Source of the DNA: Tubulanus polymorphus
Taxonomy: Eukaryota > Nemertea > Palaeonemertea > Tubulaniformes > Tubulanidae
Assembly (NCBI RefSeq): GCF_964204645.1
Contig: NC_134026.1
Location: 6,572,001-6,636,000, forward strand
Length of the DNA: 64,000 nucleotides
Direction: 5' to 3'
Below the pieces are notes generated by a model. That model worked only from the letters and a program-made list of their open reading frames with translations. It had not been told where the DNA came from and searched no databases. Shown one piece after another: positions 56,234 to 64,000 of this stretch. The position numbers and the translations under genes are program-made. Position 1 is the first letter of the stretch. Each line of letters begins with the position of its first letter.

Positions 56234-57344
56234 TATTCAAGAGGATCGACGTATGACACGGCTGTTGAGAGTTTACTGACTGTCTGAGAGGGTACCATCA
56301 GTCTGAGAGTGCACTGACGGAGAGCACACTCACTGCCCGGGTGTGTACAAAGACTCTCGAGTCTGAGGCCGAACTTGAGAATGAGCGTATCGTCCCTCAT
56401 TATCTAATTGTATCTCAATTTTGGCGAATTCATCTGTAGAATTAATGTTAACAGTGAAATATAAATTTTCAGAAATCTGACACAATTTTTGCTCGGATTT
56501 ATGATTATCAAATTTATTACAGTGTGAGTTATAAATGTAATTTGATATGATTTCTGAATTCATTGTAAATGGTAAAATACCTTATTGTCAAACATCTGAA
56601 CATGTGAACATTAGATATGAAACGTTATCTAATTATACTGGTCGTCAAATTTGTTGAGGATTTTGTATTAGAAGCATAATTTGTGTATTTGTATTTCATG
56701 TTGCATATTATACTTGCCGTTAGTTGAATTGTATATAACGTGTATTTTGTAGTTCAATGACTGTTACGTATCATGAGCTGCCTCCTAACCTTAGAAATAA
56801 ATCATACCATTGCAACGCATTGTCTGTTTTACTCGCTATGGTTGTGGTCTCCGGCTCCCAAGTGCATAAAACCATAATCCTCAGGTCCACCAGATGCAAC
56901 GGTCTTTAACAAATTATTCGGTTGTTTCAATCGGAAAATGATTATCGGAATGTCTCTCTACGCGCGTCCTACTGATTTACAGGCAAAGTTCTGGAAAAAA
57001 CCAGAGTCCTCCGCTGACCACCCTCAACTGATTCGTACTTCAGGTGCATGCCCGTCAGAAGGATAGCAACTAAGAAATAAAGTCTAAACTTGATCCGTGG
57101 CCCATTGTAGTCCATCCAAGAAAATGTCGGATCAAATGGAGTGTCCTGTTCGACATCACATTGAGATGATTGCTTGTAGGTCTGAGAGTGTGCTGACCGA
57201 GAGTACTGACTGTCCGAAAAATGGAATTGACCGGGTTTTCTCGCGTACGTATTGGGAAATTGATTCAGTATAAATAAAATCCAGAGATATCGCACTGAAA
57301 ACGTACGCAATTTGTCCTCAATAGATAAGATAGTGCACTAAAAC
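56234..57344. other. intergenic between GPCR array and coiled-coil paralogs
   Basis: The left end carries the CTGTCTGAGAG repeat block shared with the sister receptor. Minus-strand frames at 56330-56563 and 56969-57310 are not recognisable as genes; the second repeats the same CTGAGAG-type sequence (about 57180). Contains the promoter of the plus-strand gene at 57345. Confidence 0.4.
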
Positions 57345-57380
57345 ATGAAAAATATACGTCGCTGTTCTATACGAGTCAAG

Positions 57381-58199
57381 ATGGCAACCTTTAGAGAAGT
57401 TGTCACGTTTGAAGACAAAATTTCTGTTTCTTATAACGGCAGAAAAATAAACGTTTGGTCGGATTCACGAAATCGTGATAGAAAAATTCAGAAATACTAT
57501 TACGATCCATTGTTTGATCTGGAACCTGGACTTACAGCTTCATATCACGATTTATTACAACTGGTGATAACGTTGTGGAGCGAAGAACTGGAGATTGCGA
57601 TAGAAAAGAAAATTAATGAATTGTACGGGGATGAAATGAAACTGGTTTTAGAAATGATGCCGATTGATAGCGTAAGTTTAGTGTAACTTATTACACAATT
57701 AAAACTAACAGTTTTCTATGAACGCCTGTCACAGTCCACACCATATATCATTTATCATTGGTAGGTCAAATTAGATTGGAGAAACCCAATTGGTGGGATC
57801 AAAGAACCATCTCAACCTATATCACTGTCTCAGTGTCCCATGAATCAAACGTTTGGCCTTGCATGTGATAGCGTTGTCAAGGCTAGAGACCTCAAATGCT
57901 ATATTCGCGAGTCTCCACATGTGATAGTTTGGGGACTTCACGCGGATTGTGAAATACAGGGCTGCAAATGTTCATACAAAGTGAATTTGCCAAACGTTGA
58001 AAATCCGGCCATATTGCAGGCTTTGAGAAATGAAATCGCTTCACTCAAACGAAAACTAGATAATACAATAACCAGTCACAACGCACTGAAGGACAGCATC
58101 AAACAGCATTATGATAACTTTGAAAACCGGTTCGAACAAATACAACTGAATAATATCGATGAATCAACTCAACAAATGCCAAAGCAATCTGGAAAGTAG
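57381..58199 (+). CDS. unrecognised two-exon coiled-coil protein, paralog 1
   Basis: Exons 57381-57671 and 57765-58199 (phase 0, GT-AG) give 241 residues. An ATG at 57345 would add 12 residues, but the one at 57381 aligns with the start of the paralog at 59390 and has a matching context. The first exon has SYNGRKINVWSDSRNRDRK, KYYYDPLFDL and VITLWSEELE; the second starts VKLDWRNPIGGIK, has SQCPMNQ, several Cys and YKVNLP, and ends in a charged heptad-like region (SLKRKLDN, SHNALKDSIKQH). There is no signal peptide or membrane segment. I do not recognise the family. The shared architecture with the next gene shows both are real. AATAAA follows at 58499. Confidence 0.75.
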
Positions 58200-58498
58200 A
58201 GTAGAATATGACGTCACATGAGTAGAAACAGAAGAACCTAAACGGGTGATGACGTCACTGGTGGAATTAATGACCGTCACCCCACGCAATGCTATCAGTT
58301 TTTACTGACTTTCGCCAATGCTTTCATCTAGCCATCGCTGTGCACACACGTTTTAATTGCGTGTATAATGATACGTATAGAAGAAGAAACTGTCACTGTA
58401 CATTATAAATGTAACTGGAGTAACCGTTATTGTATAACTGTAAATTGTTTATTTTTTGTATCCTGTGCCCGAAAAAATTTGTATAATTTCTGGAGCAC

Positions 58499-58504
58499 AA
58501 TAAA
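58499..58504 (+). terminator. polyadenylation signal, paralog 1
   Basis: AATAAA 300 bp after the stop codon of the gene ending at 58199. Confidence 0.55.
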
Positions 58505-59290
58505 TTAAATCTGAATCTTCGCCCAATTACAACCATATTATATTTAGGATGTGTACATCACAAATTTAGGATGTGTACATCACGATTTTCACGTATATCG
58601 GCCCGTGTTTTTATGTTTTTCAAAATTAATTCTCGTGCGATAATTCAAAACTTTCAACGTTTATGAATACTGAAAGTTCTAGGATAAAGTCGAAATATCT
58701 AAAAAAAACTAACTCAAGGAAACTTTGGGCTCATTTTTCCAATTTCTTAGTACAAGGGGTTGGACTGGCATTCCTTCGTCGATCCCATCAAAATGATTTT
58801 CTACGAAGACTATACCTGACCCCACACGATGGGCATGGATTTAACCGTCTTATGCAGAGGTCCAGTGTTTGAGTCCGCTTCATGCAATACATTTCTTTAT
58901 CGCCGAATTCGTTCTTTTCATCAATATTTTGGTTTGTTAAATACAGTACCGGTACGCATATTTCTTTTCTTGTTCAAAATGTTCATAATGATTTGTTATT
59001 CCTTGGAGTAATCATTTCTTAACAATACTCCGAGGTTAGTCTAAATGAAATAGGTTTAGAAATGAATACGTAAGTTATCTCAAGCAAATACGCTAACAAC
59101 ATGAAAGAATCCCCCATTTCTGGACAGCAAGGGCGATCTAGGAAAATTGAAAGCCGGACTAGAAGAAATAAAAGAAAAGGCATTTCTCAGATAAACCAGC
59201 CAAGTAGCGGGATCAAAAGATGTTAAGACATTTTTTGAAAATACATAGATTCTAAAAGAAGAAAATTCCGAGATGCACCACCCCTTCGAT

Positions 59291-59353
59291 TCCCTGCCGC
59301 AGGGATTCGAACCTGGTGGCACTTATGATACTGCGACGGTCGCGCGCGGATGC
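59291..59353 (-). repeat. tRNA-like SINE fragment just upstream of paralog 2
   Basis: Minus strand: GGCATCCGCG, then CCAGGTTCGAATCCCTGCGG (B box). It ends only about 40 bp before the start codon of the plus-strand gene at 59390, so it may form part of that gene's promoter or 5' UTR. Confidence 0.55.
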
Positions 59354-59389
59354 CAAGCTGTTTCATGACCTTGTTTCATTAGGTCAAAG

Positions 59390-60278
59390 ATGGCGACCCG
59401 TGGAGCCGGTGGATCTGTCATCAACCGTACCACATTTGAACACGAAATTGCCATGTCTTATAACGGACGAAAAGTAAACGTTTGGTCGAATTCACGAAAT
59501 CGCGAAAGACAAATACAGAAATATTATTACGACCCGTTGTTTGATCTGAAACCTGAATTGTGTGATTCAAGTAATTCTGTATTACAACTGGTGATAACGT
59601 TGTGGAGCGAGGAACTGGAGACTGCGGTTGAAAAGAAAATTAAAGAATTGTACGGGGATGAAATTAAACTGGTTTTACAAATGATACCCATCGATACGGT
59701 AAGTAAGTTCGAACTCAGCTTGAGACCGACACAGTCCAGTCGAATATCATCTAATAATTGCTTTATTTATTTGTTAGGTGAAACTAGACTGGATAAACCC
59801 ACCTGGTGGGATCAAAGTACACGTGGATCCTATATCACTGAGTCATTGTCCGATGAATCAACTGTTTTTAGTTTCATGCGATAATGCTGACAAGGCTACA
59901 GCCTTCAAACAGTGTTTGCGCGATATGCCACACGTGCTAATTTGGAAGCTTCATCTGAATTGTTTGCGACAGGGCTTCAATTATAGATACAAAGTGAATT
60001 TACCAATCCTTGAAAATCCGGCATTAACGAAAAGTGTGAGAAACGAAATTGTCTCTTTAAAACGACAGATTGATAATAGGACGACAAAAGCCAGTCACAA
60101 CGCACTGAAGGACAGCATCAAACAGCATCACGATAACTTTGAAAACCGGTTCAACCAAATACAACAGAATATTGATAAATTAAGCCAACAAATGCCAAAG
60201 AAGAAGATAAGAAATAGTGACATCACAGGATCAGTAGAGAAACAGTGCGAGAAACTGGATAAATCAAATGGAATATGA
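59390..60278 (+). CDS. unrecognised two-exon coiled-coil protein, paralog 2
   Basis: Exons 59390-59698 and 59778-60278 (phase 0) give 269 residues, with the intron at exactly the same place as in paralog 1 (after PID-S/T, before V-K-L-D-W). Shared blocks: SYNGRK, VWS-x-SRNR, KYYYDPLFDL, ITLWSEELE, LYGDE, GGIK, CPMNQ, YKVNLP, NEI-x-SLKR, SHNALKDSIKQH. It differs by an extra GGSVIN segment near the start and a longer basic C-terminus. Function unknown; the helical C-terminus suggests self-association. AATAAA lies at 60373. Confidence 0.75.
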
Positions 60279-60372
60279 TGTCACTTCAAAAAAGAAGAAA
60301 GAACCAATAGCAGACCCAGCATCAAAGGGGTACAGTTAACCAGTAATTTGTTATCAATTTAAGATTTAATGA

Positions 60373-60378
60373 AATAAA
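60373..60378 (+). terminator. polyadenylation signal, paralog 2
   Basis: AATAAA 95 bp after the stop codon at 60278. Confidence 0.6.
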
Positions 60379-60945
60379 GCTCATCAGATTAACTGTTTTA
60401 TTCAAAATGGGGTTCTTCGTTTAAACAATTTAAACGTGTAGGGCTGGCAAGTGGGTAAACTACCTATTGTTTTTTATTTGTAATTTGCCAAGATACACAT
60501 AAAACCAGTCCTCAAATTATATTGAATGCAGTCTTTGGATAGAATTAGAGGTTTTTATTGCAAACGTTTTTATACACTATTTTTGGTTGGCACAAACTTC
60601 ATGCAATAAGCAAAATCGACACCAAAAATAACAAACTGGTATTTCTTTTATCAATTCGATTTTAAAACAAAAATAAATATTTCGAAATCAGTTTCAATTG
60701 CAAAAAATAACCCATTGTTACAAATATAATCTGCTATCAACGTTATTTAGTCGGAATATAATCAGGCAATATGTCAGAGGTTCTTCACTGTTAGTCATGT
60801 TTTATGAAGATATCACATGAACTGCATATCAATTTGGCATGGACGGAAAACAGCAATCAATTTTATTAATTCCCCTCGAACTTTTAGCGAATTTACACCA
60901 ATCAGATCCTACACCAGATTGAAGAAACATTAACCAACATTTATC
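60379..60945. other. intergenic, no gene seen
   Basis: AT-rich sequence between the poly(A) signal of paralog 2 and the piggyBac-like MITE; no exon, RNA gene or notable repeat was found. Confidence 0.45.
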
Positions 60946-61214
60946 TTAACCCTTTCAGTGCCGACTAATTAACACCCTATAGTGCTGGACATAATTTGAA
61001 AATTTTGAAAAATTCCACCCTAATGTGTTGAATAAGAGGAATACCACTATAGTGTGTCTACACCGCAGTGCAGTGTATCGTTAGTTACTAATATTTCATA
61101 TGTTTGACAGGTGCTGCCATTCAATAGAGCTAAAAACTAATTACATCAATACACTGCAGTACGGTGTGCTAGCAAAATACATCACTGATTTATACACCGC
61201 ACTGAAAGGGTTAA
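60946..61214. mobile_element. piggyBac-like MITE
   Basis: A perfect 16-bp inverted repeat (TTAACCCTTTCAGTGC at 60946-60961; GCACTGAAAGGGTTAA at 61199-61214). If TTAA is the target-site duplication, the TIR begins CCCTTT, the typical start for piggyBac elements. The 260-bp interior has no transposase and includes CAGTGCAGTG/CACTGCAGTA motifs in both orientations. Confidence 0.75.
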
Positions 61215-61486
61215 TTTAAGTACGTGATATCAAGTTAAATAGTACGTTTAGTATGTTAACACCTCCTTTGGTTTTAGTAATATGAGCACTATGTTGACTA
61301 TAAAGTTTAGAATCTTTATACAATTGTCTTTAAAGAGTATCTTTTATAATAATGGTCACCATTGAGATGAAAATTTCAGTGGGAAAAATTGATATGGAAG
61401 AAAATGAAAAAATCCTAAAAGTAATAATCAGTTAACGTATCAAAAACTGGTTTTTACACATAAACAAGCAGCCTATCAGCTGATAC

Positions 61487-62009
61487 AGCTCCGCTGTTAT
61501 ATGGCAAGATTTTACAAGGACCACCTACACAGCACTCTAAAGAGTTCAAATCCAGAAAACGGCTCTATATCTTTTTAGGCCTTGGCCGATAGTATCATAC
61601 GTACCAAGCTTTGTCAAAATCAGATAATGATTGTAGGACTAGTAGCAAATGCATGATTTTACAAGTGTGACCTGTACAGCGCCTACTAGATATCAGATTG
61701 GGAAAATGGCTCAATTACATTTAGCCCATGACCAAATATCCGTCAAGATTGGATAATAATTGTAGGACAAGTAGTGATTTAAAGATTTTACAAGAGCCAC
61801 CCGTACAGCATCCCCTAGAGATTAAATTTGGAAAACCGCTCTATAAGTTTTTAGCCCTTGGCCCATAGTATCTACATACCAAGTTTGGTCAAGATTAGAA
61901 AAGAACTGTAGCACTAGTAGCAAACTGGAGCAAAAGTTGGACGGACGGACAGACAGATGACGACGGATAATCACTATCAGCTCTGCTGACTTTCAGTCAC
62001 AGCGGAGCT
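61487..62009. mobile_element. non-autonomous repeat element with AGCTCCGCTGT ends
   Basis: Ends AGCTCCGCTGT and ACAGCGGAGCT are exact inverted repeats 523 bp apart. The interior holds about three degenerate 150-bp units (TACCAAG-x-TTGGTCAAGATT, ATTGTAGGACTAGTAGCAAA, ATTTTACAAG...ACAGC) and near the right end GGACGGACGGACAGACAGA with GCTCTGCTGACTTTCAGTCA. Such units are common in invertebrate genomes, by my recollection. No coding capacity. Confidence 0.65.
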
Positions 62010-62665
62010 AAAAACTTCAATAAAGACTAACATACAGATTGTGTGAAGATACCCATGCCAAGATCAGTGTTCTCCAATGGGGATTTTAGAGAGGCAACCA
62101 CCCCTGTTATATCTGCTGCCCCTGAATTTAATTTTCATCGAAGGTGACTCCAAACCACTGAGCAAAAGCTTTACAATTAAGCATCTGGCAACAACCAACA
62201 GCATAAGGAGAACACTGCAGCAGGGCTAGTTACAGCCATAGCTTGATAGCCTGATCATCTTAGTTCGTACGGCTATCTGACAACTTTTCTTAAGATTTAA
62301 CCATTTTTAAAAGCAAATCGCAACTGAACAACGTAGCATAAACTGGGCCCTGGTCTCGACTACGAATTGAGCCCTCTTTGACCTATAGATACATACAATT
62401 TACAGCTGTTTTGATGCCCTTTTAAAGACAGAAACCTCAACAGACACTTTTATCATCAACATGAAAACATTTTATCGAATACAAAATTATCGACTAAAAA
62501 TTGTCATATCCATCATAGTTAATCTCTTTAACTGAGATATTCTTATACGAAATGCAATCATACAATCTACATCAGTGACAATATAATAACATAGAACCAG
62601 AAGCACCGTAGAAAGAATCCGTACAGAATGGCTAAAATATATTTTCTATAAAACAGCAGAAAAGA
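62010..62665. other. intergenic / 3' flank, no gene seen
   Basis: Sequence downstream of the minus-strand PPxY gene; nothing coding or clearly repetitive recognised. Confidence 0.4.
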
Positions 62666-62671
62666 TTTATT
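62666..62671 (-). terminator. polyadenylation signal for the PPxY gene
   Basis: AATAAA on the minus strand about 20 bp past the stop codon of the gene ending at 62692. Confidence 0.55.
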
Positions 62672-62691
62672 GTGAATGATTTTTCTAGGGT

Positions 62692-63665
62692 TTATTTCAT
62701 CGTTCCCACTGCGTCGTCGTACGAAGGAGGAGCCATCGAAGGAGCTGTGGGCTGAGGAGCTCCAGGAGGAAGATAACTGAAAATACAGACATTGATAATC
62801 ATTATCACAAACCGATTAGACATTATTACCCGTATTGAAACCTTGTGCTCATCAACATATTTCTGAGAACGAATAAATGCCAAGAAATACAGCAAATTCA
62901 AAAATTGAAAATACAATTCACAAGATTCATAAAGCCATGGTTTTCAAATTGGCTAATGTCCAGATAGGTGGGACAACCATAATGCAGGCCCATAGCCAGC
63001 CAATTTTCATGGAAAGTGGAACTTTTTGTAAAGTGCCCATGCATCAGTCGGGTCCTGAGGGTACTCGCATGGAAAATTATTTTCTAAGTTCTAGCATGTT
63101 TGGGGTGAAAATTTTGAACGAAAACAAATGAAAAAGTGTTACCCATGAGTGAATCTTTTGAAATCGATGCTCAAATTTTCCGGCATCAGGACTTAACTTC
63201 ATCAATGAGCAGGGGATGAGGGTTGGTTGGAAGCCACACAGGCATGTTATGTACCGTAGATGACTTCGTAAATTGAATTGTAAATACAAATTGGGACTCA
63301 AAAACAGCAACAAATTTTCTTATGACCTTAACTGAATTCAACTAGTTCTCAAAGCGACAATATAAAGGATAATTTGTATGATTTGTAGAGGTTTATTATT
63401 ATGAGACTTACCTATTCTGTGCAGGATTATAAGGCGGAGGATAGTGAACTGGATCTACAGTAAACGGCAGTCCACCATTAGTTGCACTTGTATTATCAGT
63501 AGGTATCGGATAGGCTGAATCAGGAGGAGGGTAAGGACTATTTTGATATTGAGTTGTAGGAGGGTATTGCTGAGGTTGTGGCGGTCCGTATGGATTGTAC
63601 GCAGGTTGTGGTCCCGCTGGTCCGGTTATTACAGTAGTGGCACCCAACGTTCCAACACTGTTTTC
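62692..63665 (-). CDS. 3' end of a gene for a proline-rich PPxY protein (partial)
   Basis: Last two exons seen: 63665-63412 and 62776-62692. The first begins after a good acceptor in phase 0; its AG/GTAAGT donor leaves two bases that join the T of the last exon to make Ser. The visible 112 residues are Pro/Tyr/Gln-rich (NPYGPPQPQQYPP), include two WW-domain-binding motifs (PPPY and PPSY), and end SYDDAVGTMK. The 5' part lies beyond the window. The last bases offer a possible donor (AATAAG/GTAATT, minus strand at 63995), perhaps the preceding exon. A cytoplasmic PPxY tail of a small membrane protein (Shisa, WBP1/VOPP1 or NDFIP-like, recruiting NEDD4-type ligases) is one option; identity is not established. 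Confidence 0.65.
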
Positions 63666-64000
63666 CTGTTCAAAATACAAATAAAATTGCATAATTCAAC
63701 AAAATAAGTTCATATTCAGCTGCATCTTTTTATCTCCCTGATTTAGTACCATAACTTGTTGCCTATTCTAGATTTCTTCTTGCGATATCAAGAATCAATA
63801 ACTATGTAGCCATTCAAGGTTATATTTACAGATGCTGGGATATCGGATGATCTAAGCTACTATTCACCCCCAAACTTTTACTACGAGCCCCTGTGAGTTA
63901 GCCTTATAAGTAGAGCCATTCAGCTTCGAGTGAAACCTATAAGATCATAACCGTTCCACAGTACGTTTCACTCTACTCCGGTTTTGAAAATTACCTTATT

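Overview
The window is eukaryotic, nuclear and almost certainly metazoan. Genes are split by GT-AG introns, the DNA is AT-rich, there are several families of short interspersed repeats and inverted-repeat elements, and the recognisable genes are animal families (FACIT-like collagen, TMEM74, class A GPCRs). A lophotrochozoan such as a mollusc is my best guess from the repeat style (GGACGGACAGACAGA-type element) and the local GPCR duplication, but no single feature proves it.

Layout. Positions 1-17.7 kb hold one clear gene (TMEM74-like, minus strand, 2625-3020), a cluster of three palindromic-ended tRNA-like repeats (4.36-5.57 kb), microsatellites and a 365-bp inverted-repeat element. Positions 17,733-37,670 (plus) carry a collagen gene that I could join into 40 coding exons with an unbroken 1616-codon frame. 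It encodes a signal peptide, a thrombospondin-N/laminin-G-like domain, an interrupted Gly-X-Y region and an unusual 610-residue non-collagenous tail. The collagen introns contain further repeats and a strong hairpin.

Positions 38,731-39,835 (minus) hold the most striking gene: three exons joining exactly into a 175-residue protein with a signal peptide, an AroQ-type chorismate mutase domain keeping all eight active-site positions, and a C-terminal membrane anchor. Animals have no shikimate pathway, so an extracellular membrane-tethered chorismate mutase is unexpected. It is transcribed divergently from a six-exon gene of unknown function (40,542-44,703, plus), with 706 bp between the two start codons.

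Positions 47.9-56.2 kb (minus) hold a single-exon peptide-receptor-like GPCR and a tandem set of three closely related small GPCRs, one of them a pseudogene. Positions 57.3-60.3 kb (plus) hold two tandem paralogs of an unrecognised two-exon protein ending in a coiled coil. The last 4 kb hold a piggyBac-like MITE, a second inverted-repeat element, and the 3' end of a minus-strand gene for a proline-rich, PPxY-bearing protein that runs off the window.

Splice models were made by eye from donor/acceptor sites and frame continuity; no transcript data or database searches were available.
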